Assembly (NCBI RefSeq): GCF_036030735.1
Contig: NZ_CP107928.1
Location: forward strand, 6,448,001 to 6,512,000
DNA length: 64,000 nucleotides
Reading direction: 5' to 3'
Source of the DNA: Streptomyces sp. NBC_00425
Lineage (GTDB): Bacteria > Actinomycetota > Actinomycetes > Streptomycetales > Streptomycetaceae
The notes beneath the pieces were generated by a model that saw nothing but the letters and a program-made list of their open reading frames with translations, was not told the origin of the DNA and made no database searches. The position numbers and the translations under genes were made by a program. Positions within the stretch are counted from its first letter, which is position 1. Every line of letters starts with the position of its first letter. Shown in pieces: positions 35,599 through 46,988 of this stretch.

Positions 35599-35755
35599 GG
35601 GACGCTCGTGTGACGGGACGCTCGTGTGACGGGGCGCTCGTGTGACGGGGCGCTCGTGTGACGGGGTGCTCGTGTGACGGGGTGCTCGTGTGACGGGGTG
35701 CTCGTGTGACGGGGTGCTCGCGTGACGGGGTGCTCGTGCAACGGGCGCTCGGGGC
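35598..35755. repeat. 16-bp tandem repeat, about 10 copies
   Basis: The unit GACGGGG(C/T)GCTCGTGT begins directly at the ROK stop codon. CTCG cores occur at 35605, 35621, 35637 and so on every 16 bp to 35733; the tenth copy is shifted by one base. The copies are 85-100% alike. There is no spacer variation, so this is a tandem repeat and not a CRISPR array. 16 is not a multiple of 3, so it does not encode a periodic peptide of unit length. Confidence 0.92.
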
Positions 35756-35856
35756 GTCCGCATGGTGACATGGGGAGGTCCGAGGAAGCGTGATTCTCGC
35801 CACCCCTGAGGGGGGCAGTGCTCAGATGAGCGAATCGGGAGCGACTGCACTTCTCC

Positions 35857-35883
35857 AAGGGGTGGCACTGAGTGCCACCCCTT
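35857..35883. promoter_or_regulatory. 27-bp perfect palindrome upstream of ppdK
   Basis: AAGGGGTGGCACT, one central G, then AGTGCCACCCCTT: 13-bp perfect arms. It is either a terminator for the ROK gene (no clear U-tract) or an operator. The remaining 250 bp to ppdK (35884-36136) contain two ATCGAT-type repeats and a CTGCCC...GGGCAG hairpin near 36090-36106, but no confident promoter. Confidence 0.6.
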
Positions 35884-36136
35884 GATCGTTCATCGATCGA
35901 AATCAATCGCGTCACTCGATGCTCATGTGAGCGCAATTGACGACGGATGGGAGGTGCTTGCGTTCAAGAGGTGAAAACATCGACTGCCCTGCGCTTGCCA
36001 AGCCTTGACTTTCGATCCGCTGGCAGACGGCTGGTTACGCGCGCATGACGCGCAAGTGGACGTACCCAGAAGCCTTTGATCTGGGTATGTTCCTGCCCGT
36101 CAGGGCAGCCACCGCGTCCTCGAGGAGTCGAGACCC

Positions 36137-38884
<2,748 letters not shown>

Positions 38885-38961
38885 GCCCTGCCGGGCCAAG
38901 AACCCCGGAGCCGCCGCCGGTCCCCGACCCTCACCGATCGATGACGGCCCCGGCCCCAAGA

Positions 38962-38999
38962 AAGACGGCACCCCGTGCGGGGGGTGCCGTCTTCTTTTT
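38962..38999 (+). terminator. Intrinsic terminator of ppdK
   Basis: 13-bp perfect stem (38962-38974 with 38981-38993), 6-base loop, then a CTTTTT tract. This is the most canonical terminator in the window and closes the ppdK transcript. Confidence 0.92.
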
Positions 39000-39132
39000 G
39001 CATGGGGTGGCTTGAAGTCGATCACCTGATGTGGTGGTTACGCGGTGATAGATCGTTTCTGTCAACATACGCACCGCTACAGTCCGTTACTCAAGGCGAT
39101 GACAGCGTCGCTGGTGGTGATGGAGGTATGGC

Positions 39133-39552
39133 GTGAGGCGGGCAATGACGACAGTGGTCGCGGCAGGACTGCTCTTCCTGGGGGCTGGGACCGCGTTGGC
39201 TGTGCAGTCGGGCAGCATCGAGAGGCTTCACTCGGGAGGAGTGGAGTTCACAGAGGGCGCGTTCAAGTTCAACCCGCCCGGTACGCAGCACGGGGCCTTT
39301 GAGTGGTCAGGGCTGCTTCATGACGACTCTGCCGGCGACGGCCATAACGTCTATATGCAGGTGCAGGTCGAGGGGCACGGTTGGGTGCGCTACAACGGCA
39401 AACAACGCCGCACGGTGAACATGCATCACTTCAACTGGGACGGCGCGCAGCGCTACACGACTCAAGCAAAGATCCGTGCTTGCCGTGACCGAGGATCCCT
39501 GCATCCTGACAACTGCTCGAAGACCAAGAGCTTGTCGCATCACCGCGACTGA
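39133..39552 (+). CDS. Small secreted protein with a single Cys pair, function unknown
   Basis: 139 residues from GTG 39133 (GGAGG 6 bases upstream). A signal peptide (MTTVVAAGLLFLGAGTALA) gives a mature ~115-residue protein. It is rich in aromatic and His residues (MHHFNWDGAQRYT) with only two cysteines, in KIRACRDRGSLHPDNCSK, which could form one disulfide near the C-terminus. It is followed 61 bp later by an ABC ATPase and a FtsX-type permease. That order resembles lactococcin-972-type bacteriocin loci, but the protein itself does not show that family's sequence. Base composition is lower in GC than the flanks. Role unknown; secreted toxin, signal or surface protein are all possible. Confidence 0.68.
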   Translation: MRRAMTTVVAAGLLFLGAGTALAVQSGSIERLHSGGVEFTEGAFKFNPPGTQHGAFEWSGLLHDDSAGDGHNVYMQVQVEGHGWVRYNGKQRRTVNMHHFNWDGAQRYTTQAKIRACRDRGSLHPDNCSKTKSLSHHRD

Positions 39553-39613
39553 GACCCACGCAGCTCAGAGCCCAGGGGCATCTGCGTCTGGGCTCCCGCT
39601 CTTTAAGGTGGCA

Positions 39614-40303
39614 ATGATTAGTACGTCAGAAGTTCTCACTGGAACGGCAGTTGACCTCTTTTACGGTGCAACCCCTGCTGTCAAGGCGGCTGACATCAGT
39701 CTGAACCGTGGCGAAGTCTCGGCTATCACTGGGCAGAGTGGCTCAGGTAAATCCTCGCTGTTGTATTGCCTTGCCGGGGTTCTGCCAGTGTCGCGTGGTG
39801 AAGTCCGGTTTGAGGGGCGAGTCCTTGGTGAACTCGATGATGAGGAACTCAGCGCCCTGCGTCGTGAACGCTTCGGGTTTGTGTTCCAGTATGGCGAACT
39901 GCTCCCGGAGCTCACCGTGGAGGAGAACACGGCCCTGCCTCTGCGGCTTGCCGGGCAGCGCAAAGCCCCGGCTCTTGCCGCTGCTGGTGAAGTCCTGGAG
40001 CGGCTCGGACTATCAGATCTGCGGAAGCGCAGGCCTTCACAGGTTTCAGGAGGGCAGAGTCAACGGGTCGCAGTCGCTCGTGCGTTGGTACACAAGCCAG
40101 CCGTGGTCTTTGCGGATGAGCCGACCGGATCACTTGACAGCGCCAATGCTGCAGCTGTGCTGGAGGAGTTCCTGGCCCTCGCTCGCTCACAGGGGACCGC
40201 CGTGCTGTTGGTCACACACGATGACCAAGTGGCAGCGCGTGCGGATAGTCGCTACATCATGTGTGACGGTAAAATCGCGGCCCATATTCGGGAGGTGTCG
40301 TGA
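39614..40303 (+). CDS. ABC transporter ATP-binding protein (MacB/LolD type)
   Basis: 229 residues from ATG 39614 (AAGGTGG upstream). Walker A TGQSGSGKSSLLYCLAG, signature loop VSGGQSQRVAVARALVHKP, Walker B VVFADEPTGSLD and switch His LLVTHDD. The length and the EPTGSLD motif place it in the MacB/LolD group, whose partners are FtsX-type permeases. The next gene overlaps the stop by 4 nt (GTGA). It lies in the low-GC cassette. Confidence 0.92.
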   Translation: MISTSEVLTGTAVDLFYGATPAVKAADISLNRGEVSAITGQSGSGKSSLLYCLAGVLPVSRGEVRFEGRVLGELDDEELSALRRERFGFVFQYGELLPELTVEENTALPLRLAGQRKAPALAAAGEVLERLGLSDLRKRRPSQVSGGQSQRVAVARALVHKPAVVFADEPTGSLDSANAAAVLEEFLALARSQGTAVLLVTHDDQVAARADSRYIMCDGKIAAHIREVS

Positions 40304-42597
40304 GAGAGCTCATCCTCGGAACAAAGCTGCTGTTGGGGAGCGCTGGTGGAAACCGCGTGCGCTTTCTGCTCATGGCGACGGGAAGTGCAATCGGTGTTTG
40401 CTGCCTTGCCGTCGTGTTGGCGATTCCCGGGATTCTGGCTGCGCAGGACGGACGCATGGCAGCGCGTGAACCTGATTGCGACAGAGTGAACTTCAGCGGC
40501 CAATGTATTGCTGCAATGGGGGACTCTTTCGCCCTCACGAGAACTGACCCGTACGGTTCTAAGCCACTCACTCGCGTTTTTGTAGCCAGAGGAAGCAAGA
40601 TCATTACGCCGCCGCCTGGGCTGCTTGAGCTTCCCGGCGCGGGGGAGGTCTTTCTTTCCCCTCGTCTGCGTGATGTGCTACGGCGGGAGCCTGGTCTTGC
40701 TCAACTTTTGCCAGGTAAAGATAAAGGGCTAATCGGAGCGACTGGTCTGGCTTATCCGGATGAGTTGTATGCGTACGTAGGCATTGACCGACACGCCCTC
40801 GAGGGTGGCCACCGTGTGACCACATTCGGTACACAGGTGCCGCCATATGACACCGTAGAGCCTTCGACACTAGAGATTCTGCGTTTCACCCTCACCGGTG
40901 TTGTGCTGCTCCCGCTTGTGGTCTTTCTTTCCGTATGCGCCAGGCTCTCCGCCGCGTCTCGAGGTCGAAGGCTTGCTGCTCTGCGGCTCATCGGGTTGAG
41001 CAGGAAGGGCACCCAAAGGGTAAACGCTGCCGAGACAGTTGCAGCAGCCCTACTAGGCTCTGTTGCTGGCCTTGGCGCATATTGGATCGTTAACCAGTGC
41101 GTCTCGCGGACAGGCTTGCCTGGCTTTAAGTGGTATCCGTCCGATGGCGCGTTGTCTGAATCGACGATCATCCTCTGTGTGGTGTGTACCACCACCTTGG
41201 CGTGGATCGTAGGCCGGTCTAGCGCCAGCGAAGCGGCGGACAGTCCGCTAGCCGTACGGCGCAGTGCTGTTGAAAAGCAGCCCAGCAGGTGGGGGTTGCT
41301 CCTGGTGGCTCCGGGGATGGGCATCGTGGTCACGTATTGTCTGCTTGGCGCGTTGGGGCGTCAGCCCCGAGATACCGAACTGTCTTCGATCCTGATTCCT
41401 ATTGCCGTCGTGCTAGTCGGCGGCGGAATCGTACTCAGCCTACCGCTACTTTCCCGCTCGCTTGCTCGACGAATGGCTCGCTCTACCGAATCGCTTTCGC
41501 TGGGACTGGCTATGCGGCGAAACGAGGCAGAGTCTGGTGGAGTGTTGCGAGTTGCGACCAGCCTGGTGTTGCTGATCTTCTCTGCCTCGCTCGTGCAAGG
41601 CGTGCTCGTCGAGTTGGCCCAGGTTTCCAAAAACACCTCGCCAGTTCAGCTCTATCAGATCTCCCTAGATGGAGTCTCTAATCAGAAGCAGAGGGCGTGG
41701 GAACAAGTCAAGGGTGTTCGTGCTCATGCTGTTGTCATGGACTCCTGGAGAGATCTTGGTGCAGATCAGCCCCAAGGCATGGTCAGCGCTGTAGTCGCGA
41801 CATGTAATCAGTTGCGGGCGATTGTTGTGAGGGCTGATGGATGTGTGGATGGGCGAGCCGTTCGACTAATGGATCCGAATCAGAGCTATGACGAGACTGA
41901 CAAACCAGGAATGGTCTTCCCGTTTCATGTCTTGCGTGAAAAGCAGAGTAGAGTCGTGCACCTGACATTGCCGGCTAAGCAACTCTGGTACAGGGATTAT
42001 CCAGGTCTACCTTCCTTGCATAGCGGCGACGTTCTCCTCCCGCCCAATGCTCTTCCGTCAGGTTTTCGTCCCGCTAGAGCCACCCTCGTCCTCCTCAGTA
42101 GTTCAGCGCCCGAAACGGTGCGTTCTGTCCTAGATGGCATCGCTGGAGTTGACCCGACGACTGCAGTAGATACGCCCGGCATCGTCATCACTTCGCTCCA
42201 GCAGATCACCGTCATCAAGACACTCCTCGCCGTTGGCATGGTGCTGGGGCTGGTCATCGGCGTGGTGGCCTATCTCGTTGCTGCCACTGACAGGGCCATG
42301 GAGCGTCGGGCTCAGGTCACGGCGTTGACGTTGTTGGGGGCAAAGGTTCGAACTCTGCAAGCCGTGCAAGTGGCCCAGGTCGTTCTACCGTTGTGTATCG
42401 GGCTCGTGCTCGCCGTAGTGACGGGAAAGATGACCGAGTCCAGTTATCTGGTCACCGGCGGGGGTGAGACCTTCTGGGACGGTGACGGGTTGCCGTTGTT
42501 GTTGGGGGCGGCGGTCGGGGTTGTCGTTGTCGCCGCTCTTGGGTCCTTGCCGTTGGTGGGGCGGCGGATCGATCCGGAGTTGATTCGGCGGGATTAG
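40300..42597 (+). CDS. FtsX/MacB-type ABC permease
   Basis: 765 residues with two FtsX modules. An N-terminal helix (FLLMATGSAIGVCCLAVVLA), an extracytoplasmic loop and three helices (LRFTLTGVVLLPLVVFLSVC ...) form the first half. A second extracytoplasmic domain (residues ~440-615) and helices near the C-terminus (LLAVGMVLGLVIGVVAYLVA, DGLPLLLGAAVGVVVVAALG) form the second. The lower GC is obvious: two 60-base lines (41701 and 41821) are 50-52% G+C, against 73% in a ppdK line. Together with the ATPase it probably exports, or removes from the membrane, a peptide or lipid, perhaps the small secreted protein upstream. Confidence 0.85.
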   Translation: MRELILGTKLLLGSAGGNRVRFLLMATGSAIGVCCLAVVLAIPGILAAQDGRMAAREPDCDRVNFSGQCIAAMGDSFALTRTDPYGSKPLTRVFVARGSKIITPPPGLLELPGAGEVFLSPRLRDVLRREPGLAQLLPGKDKGLIGATGLAYPDELYAYVGIDRHALEGGHRVTTFGTQVPPYDTVEPSTLEILRFTLTGVVLLPLVVFLSVCARLSAASRGRRLAALRLIGLSRKGTQRVNAAETVAAALLGSVAGLGAYWIVNQCVSRTGLPGFKWYPSDGALSESTIILCVVCTTTLAWIVGRSSASEAADSPLAVRRSAVEKQPSRWGLLLVAPGMGIVVTYCLLGALGRQPRDTELSSILIPIAVVLVGGGIVLSLPLLSRSLARRMARSTESLSLGLAMRRNEAESGGVLRVATSLVLLIFSASLVQGVLVELAQVSKNTSPVQLYQISLDGVSNQKQRAWEQVKGVRAHAVVMDSWRDLGADQPQGMVSAVVATCNQLRAIVVRADGCVDGRAVRLMDPNQSYDETDKPGMVFPFHVLREKQSRVVHLTLPAKQLWYRDYPGLPSLHSGDVLLPPNALPSGFRPARATLVLLSSSAPETVRSVLDGIAGVDPTTAVDTPGIVITSLQQITVIKTLLAVGMVLGLVIGVVAYLVAATDRAMERRAQVTALTLLGAKVRTLQAVQVAQVVLPLCIGLVLAVVTGKMTESSYLVTGGGETFWDGDGLPLLLGAAVGVVVVAALGSLPLVGRRIDPELIRRD

Positions 42598-42609
42598 TGG
42601 CGGGGTGAT

Positions 42610-42650
42610 GAGGGGCGGTGCCTGGTCGGGCGCCGCCCCTCTTCTTGTTG
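42610..42650 (+). terminator. Terminator after the ABC cassette
   Basis: GAGGGGCGG (42610-42618) pairs with CCGCCCCTC (42633-42641) around a 14-base loop, followed by a T-rich CTTCTTGTTG. It starts 13 bases past the permease stop. Confidence 0.75.
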
Positions 42651-42782
42651 CGTCGCCGGAACGGCATGCGGGAGCCGAGCACGTACCAGGGTTGGATCGG
42701 GGTCGGCTCAGGGGGCTCCCTGATGGGCTGGGGTGTCGGTGCGGATGAGACTGGTGGTGGGCCGGTCGATTGCCGGTCCCGT

Positions 42783-42808
42783 CACCATCACCCATCACCC
42801 ATCACCCT
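42783..42808 (+). repeat. Heptamer repeat CATCACC in leader of serine hydrolase
   Basis: CATCACC occurs four times in close tandem directly before the ribosome-binding site of the hydrolase gene. It could keep the leader unstructured. No more can be said. Confidence 0.6.
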
Positions 42809-42824
42809 CATGGAGTGCCCCACA

Positions 42825-44063
42825 GTGAACAGCTCTGCCCGTCGAACCGGTTGGATCACCCTGGCCGCCTGCGGAAGCCTGCTGGCCACGGCTTTGGCCG
42901 CGCCGGCTTCCGCCGCCACTTCGGGCTCGACACCCGCTGCCGTATCCGCGCCGTTGCCCGGGCTGGACCCGGTCGCGCTCCAGGCGGCCATCGGCGGCCT
43001 GCCGAATGCGGACGTCACCGGCGCGCTGTTACGGATCACCGGCCGTGCGGGCCACTGGTCGGGCACCGCGGGGGTGGGCGACTTGAAGACCGGTCAGGGC
43101 GTGCCGTCCAATGCGCATATCCGCGTCGGCAGTATCTCCAAGGTGTTCACCGCCACGATCGTTCTCCAGCTCGCTGCCGAGCACCGGATCGACCTGCACG
43201 AGCCCGTCCAGCGGTATCTGCCGGGCGTCGTGCCCGCCGACCTGCCGCCTGTCACTGTCGGTCAGCTGCTCAACCACACCAGCGGCCTTCCGCGCGGCGC
43301 CGGCGGCTCCGACTTCGGGGACGGCAGTCCTGAATGGTTCGCCGCCAACCGCTTCAAGAGCTTCACACCGCAGCAGGTCATCGACCTGATGGCAGGCCAG
43401 CCCATGCAGTTCGCGCCGGGCACCGCGCAGCAGTACAGCGGGATGAACTACTTCGTCGCCGGCCTGCTGGTCGAGAAGGTCACCGGGCACGGCTTCGCCG
43501 AAGAGGTGCGGTCCCGCATCACCCGGCCCCTGGACCTGCACGATACGTACGTTCCCGACGCCCATGATCCGCGGCTGCCCAGCCCGCACGCCCACGGCTA
43601 TTTGACGGTCAAGTCCTCGGACGGCACGACGCACCCGGTGGACGTCACGGAGCAGAGTCCCTGGCCCTGGGCCGAGGGCGGCATGATCTCCACCCCCGCA
43701 GACCTCGACCGTTTCATATCCTCGCTCTTCCGTGGCCGCTTCCTTCCGCCGGCCCAGCAGGCCGAGCTCTTCGCGGTCCCGGACGTCCCCAGTTTCCGCA
43801 GCAGCCAGTGCCGGACCGAGGCCGACGCCGGGCGGGCCTGTATGACCATGGGCCTGATGCGGGTCAAGGCATCCAACGGCGCCGTGGTGTGGGGCAAGAC
43901 CGGCTCCCGTCCCGGCTACACCAGCGGTGTGTTCGCCGCCCGAGACCTCTCCCGCAAGATCGTCTACTCGATCAACCCCACCGGCGTGGACGGCACCGAG
44001 GTCCGCTACGTCCAGAAGATAGCCGCTGCCTCCTTCGGCCCCGTGGTCCCGGCCACGAGCTGA
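42825..44063 (+). CDS. Secreted serine hydrolase (class C beta-lactamase/D-Ala-D-Ala carboxypeptidase family)
   Basis: 412 residues from GTG 42825 (TGGAG 9 bases upstream). The signal peptide runs from VNSSARRTGWITLAACGSLL to PASAA. Catalytic motifs: S-x-x-K in VGSISKVFTA, Tyr motif in QQYSGMNYFVAG and K-T-G in VWGKTGSRPGY. NHTSGLPRGAG is a typical family segment. Proteins like this hydrolyse D-amino-acid peptides or esters. Codon 69 is TTA (43029-43031), so translation may be tied to bldA and development. Confidence 0.85.
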   Translation: MNSSARRTGWITLAACGSLLATALAAPASAATSGSTPAAVSAPLPGLDPVALQAAIGGLPNADVTGALLRITGRAGHWSGTAGVGDLKTGQGVPSNAHIRVGSISKVFTATIVLQLAAEHRIDLHEPVQRYLPGVVPADLPPVTVGQLLNHTSGLPRGAGGSDFGDGSPEWFAANRFKSFTPQQVIDLMAGQPMQFAPGTAQQYSGMNYFVAGLLVEKVTGHGFAEEVRSRITRPLDLHDTYVPDAHDPRLPSPHAHGYLTVKSSDGTTHPVDVTEQSPWPWAEGGMISTPADLDRFISSLFRGRFLPPAQQAELFAVPDVPSFRSSQCRTEADAGRACMTMGLMRVKASNGAVVWGKTGSRPGYTSGVFAARDLSRKIVYSINPTGVDGTEVRYVQKIAAASFGPVVPATS

Positions 44064-44097
44064 CCCACCCGGGCGACAGCGTCCGGGGCGCGAGTGG

Positions 44098-44919
44098 TCA
44101 GGTCCGGCGCAGCGGGGCCTGCAGTTCGGTCACCCACTCGTCGCGGTTCTCGGGGCATTCCAGGTTGACCTCCCGGGGGTATCCGATGGGCCGGTAGCCG
44201 TTGGCGTCGATCCAGCGGGCCAGCGCCTGGGCGGTGGGGAGGACGGTGTCCATCGAGCCGCGGTGCACGATGGTCGCCGCCCCGTCGAGGGACGGCAGGT
44301 CGACGACGCGGAGGACGCCGTCCCGCAGAGCGGCGGAGACCTGGACGGCGGCGTGGACGCTGATCCTGCCGCCGCCCTCCGGGGCGTCCTCGTAGTACGC
44401 GATGCCGGGGCCCGTGGGGGTGATGCCCGCCGAGTCCAGACACCGGAACAGTTCGTCGTAGAGCGGCCCGATGATGGGGCCGATGTCCTCAGGCCCGTAA
44501 CTCGCCGCCGTGGCGGTCAGTTCCGCCACCCTGATGGGAGCGACGCTCTTGATCACGACGTCGTTCGTGGGCATGTGTCCCTCGTTCTCGATGGCCCGGA
44601 GCCTCGCCTCGACCTGGACCAGACGTGCTCCCGCGGCGGCCATCGCGGTCTCCAGTTCGGCCCGCCGCAGCCGCAGCATGCCGCGCAGTTCCTCGAGGCC
44701 GACCTTCTCGTCCACGATGTCCTGAACCTGCTGGAGGGTGAATCCGAGGTCCTTGAGGGCGATGATCCTGTTGAGGCGGGCGAGCTGGGCGGCCGTGTAG
44801 TGGCGATAGCCGCTGGCGGGGTCGACGTGGGCCGGGCGCAGCAGTCCGATCGCGTCGTAGTGACGCAGCATGCGGACCGAGACGCGGCCGTGACGGGCGA
44901 AGTCTCCGATGGTGAACAT
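44098..44919 (-). CDS. MerR-family regulator with GyrI-like effector domain
   Basis: 273 residues from ATG 44919. MerR helix-turn-helix (FTIGDFARHGRVSVRMLRHY, DPASGYRHYTAAQLARLNRI), dimerisation coiled coil (residues ~75-115), then a C-terminal GyrI/BmrR-like ligand domain. This layout senses hydrophobic drugs. It is divergent from the 45041 gene with a 121-bp shared region that could hold its operator; no clear target gene such as an exporter adjoins it. Confidence 0.88.
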   Translation of the reverse strand: MFTIGDFARHGRVSVRMLRHYDAIGLLRPAHVDPASGYRHYTAAQLARLNRIIALKDLGFTLQQVQDIVDEKVGLEELRGMLRLRRAELETAMAAAGARLVQVEARLRAIENEGHMPTNDVVIKSVAPIRVAELTATAASYGPEDIGPIIGPLYDELFRCLDSAGITPTGPGIAYYEDAPEGGGRISVHAAVQVSAALRDGVLRVVDLPSLDGAATIVHRGSMDTVLPTAQALARWIDANGYRPIGYPREVNLECPENRDEWVTELQAPLRRT

Positions 44920-45040
44920 GATGTCTCCGAGGTGACCGCCTGACACGGTGTGAGGGTCAAGAACGTACCCGTCGCCAGGGATGGGGGCGGGCGAACACCC
45001 CTGGCGTGGGCCGGGCGTGGGCCGGGTGGCGGAGGGGGAG

Positions 45041-45970
45041 ATGACGGGTATGGGATATGAAGAACTGGTGACCGAGGCGGTCGCGGAGCGGGTGGCGGGG
45101 GAGTCCGACAGGTTACTGAGGGCGGCGCTGTCCACTGAGCGCTGTGACCGGGCGGCGGCGGAGGCGGCGGTCGCCGAGGTGTACCGGGCCCACGGCATGA
45201 CCGTTCCGCGGACGGCGGTGTGGATGGAGTCACCGCTGGGCGGCGCGCTGGCGTCCTGGGTGATGCGCCACGGGTGGGAGGACCGGCTCGACGGCACGTT
45301 GCTCGGCGACGCCGTCGCAGGGCCGCCGATATCGGTGCCGCCGGAGTTCGCGCAGCGGGCCGAGGAACTGCTTCGCGAACAGGTGCAGGCGGCCGGGAGG
45401 GTGAGACGACCGGTGGGGCACGCGTTCATCGACTCCGCCGACGCGCAGGCACGACTGGTGGATGCCCTGGGCTTCCCGATGTACGACCAGCTCGACTTCT
45501 ACTGGGACCGGGACGTGCACGGCGCGTACGAGCTGGAGCAGGAGATGACGAAGCGGTTCGGCTCGTCGCCGCCCCCGTCCCTGACCCGTTTCGCCGTCTC
45601 GGTCCACCACGACCTGCTGGGGAGGATCCGCGGTCCCGTTCCGGAGCGCATCGTGCGGCCCGAGCGGGACGGGGACGTCATCACGCCGCCACCGCCGCCG
45701 AGCCGGGAGCAGATCTACTTCTACGAGGAGTTCGGCGGCGGCCTGGACTGCTGGGGTTCGGCGTGGGAGCTGATCCGGTGGCGCTGCATGCTGGCCGCCG
45801 CGGGACTGCCCGCCTCGCCGGCGCTGGAGACCGCGCAGGAGGCCCTGTACCGGGTCGGCCGGTGGTGGCCGCTGGAGGACGTCGTCGTCCTCTGCGAGCG
45901 TCCCGTGGAGCTGAGGTCGGAGACCACGCTGATCGGCTACGCGGACGGGTATCGGGTGGGCGGCGGCTGA
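45041..45970 (+). CDS. Conserved hypothetical protein (resembles DUF6745-type proteins)
   Basis: 309 residues from ATG 45041 with GGAGGGGG upstream. The N-terminal helical part (CDRAAAEAAVAEVYRAHGMT, then VWMESPLGG) recalls actinobacterial DUF6745 proteins, but I do not recognise a catalytic motif. It is Trp-rich in the C-terminal half (GGGLDCWGSAWELIRWRCML). No signal peptide or membrane segment. Codon 25 is TTA (45113-45115), so it may be bldA-dependent. Function unknown. Confidence 0.6.
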   Translation: MTGMGYEELVTEAVAERVAGESDRLLRAALSTERCDRAAAEAAVAEVYRAHGMTVPRTAVWMESPLGGALASWVMRHGWEDRLDGTLLGDAVAGPPISVPPEFAQRAEELLREQVQAAGRVRRPVGHAFIDSADAQARLVDALGFPMYDQLDFYWDRDVHGAYELEQEMTKRFGSSPPPSLTRFAVSVHHDLLGRIRGPVPERIVRPERDGDVITPPPPPSREQIYFYEEFGGGLDCWGSAWELIRWRCMLAAAGLPASPALETAQEALYRVGRWWPLEDVVVLCERPVELRSETTLIGYADGYRVGGG

Positions 45971-46049
45971 GGCCCCTCGCCCGGTCCCGGCGACGGCCGC
46001 CGTACGCTGTGCCTGCCAACGGGGCTGGGAGCACGGAGGAAGGACGGCC

Positions 46050-46988
46050 ATGGCTGCCTGGAGTGTGCGCGACATGCCTGATCAGCGTGGTCGTACGGCC
46101 GTGGTCACCGGGGCCAACAGCGGGCTCGGGTATGTGACCGCGAGGGAGCTCGCGCGGCGGGGTGCACGCGTCGTGCTCGCCTGCCGCAGTGAGGTGCGGG
46201 GGAGGGACGCCGTCGAGCGGTTGCGCGCCGAAGTGCCGCAGGCAGAGGTGGAGTTGGGCTCGCTCGACCTCGGGGATCTCGCCTCTGTGCGGGCGTTCGC
46301 CGCGTCGCTGCCGTACGAGCGGCTCGACCTGCTCGTCAACAACGCCGGTGTGATGGCGATGCCGTACGGCGTCACCGCCGACGGGTTCGAGACGCAGTTC
46401 GGAGTGAACCACCTCGGGCACTTCGCCCTCACCGGGCTTCTGCTGCCCAGGCTGCTCGCCGCGGGGGATCGGACCCCCGGACCTCGGGTCGTGACCGTGT
46501 CCAGCATGGCGCACCTGCTCGGCGCCGTCGATCTCGGTGATCTCAACTCCGGCAGAAGCTACCGCCGTTGGGTGGCCTACGGACGGTCCAAGACCGCCAA
46601 CCTGCTCTTCACGCACGAGCTGGCGCGCAGGCTCGCGGCGACCGGCGCCGACGTCGTGGCGGCGGCCGCGCACCCGGGATACGCGTCGACCAACCTGCAG
46701 ACGGCCGGTCCTCGTGCGGAGGGACGCCGGATCGCCGAGCGGATGATGGCGCTCGGTAACCGGGTGCTCGCCCAGCCCGCCGAGGCCGGTGCGCTGCCCG
46801 CCCTGTACGCCGCGACCGCGCCCGGCGTGCGCCCCGACTCGTTCACCGGCCCGTCCCTCGCGATGTGGCGCGGCGCTCCCGCACCCTCCTGGCGCGCGTC
46901 CTGGACCCTGGACGACCGGGTGGCGGCACGGCTGTGGACCGCCTCGGAGGAGCTGACCGGGGTGTCGTACGACGCCCTGAAGGCCTGA
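46050..46988 (+). CDS. Short-chain dehydrogenase/reductase (retinol-dehydrogenase-like)
   Basis: 312 residues. The Rossmann start is TAVVTGANSGLGYVTARELA, then LLVNNAGVMAMP and the catalytic S...YxxxK seen in VVTVSSMAHLLGAV and VAYGRSKTANLLFTHELARR. The long C-terminal part fits the RDH/WWOX-like subgroup. Oxidises or reduces an alcohol or carbonyl with NAD(P)(H). ATG 46050, GGAAGGA upstream. Its stop lies within short CTGAAGGC direct repeats, and it converges with nirD. Confidence 0.9.
   Translation: MAAWSVRDMPDQRGRTAVVTGANSGLGYVTARELARRGARVVLACRSEVRGRDAVERLRAEVPQAEVELGSLDLGDLASVRAFAASLPYERLDLLVNNAGVMAMPYGVTADGFETQFGVNHLGHFALTGLLLPRLLAAGDRTPGPRVVTVSSMAHLLGAVDLGDLNSGRSYRRWVAYGRSKTANLLFTHELARRLAATGADVVAAAAHPGYASTNLQTAGPRAEGRRIAERMMALGNRVLAQPAEAGALPALYAATAPGVRPDSFTGPSLAMWRGAPAPSWRASWTLDDRVAARLWTASEELTGVSYDALKA

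Noticed and set aside
35598..35755. Possible CRISPR array
   Set aside because: Units are contiguous 16-bp repeats without unique spacers, and no cas gene is present.
35442..35936. Minus-strand open frames with HTSTPSHEHPVT-type repeats
   Set aside because: Produced by translating the 16-bp tandem repeat; no start context or homology.
39000..42700. Integrative element with attachment sites
   Set aside because: GC drop is clear, but there is no integrase, transposase, tRNA target or flanking direct repeat visible.
42601..42824. N-terminal extension of the serine hydrolase to 42618
   Set aside because: The extension is the terminator and spacer in translation; GTG 42825 has the ribosome-binding site and starts a proper signal peptide.
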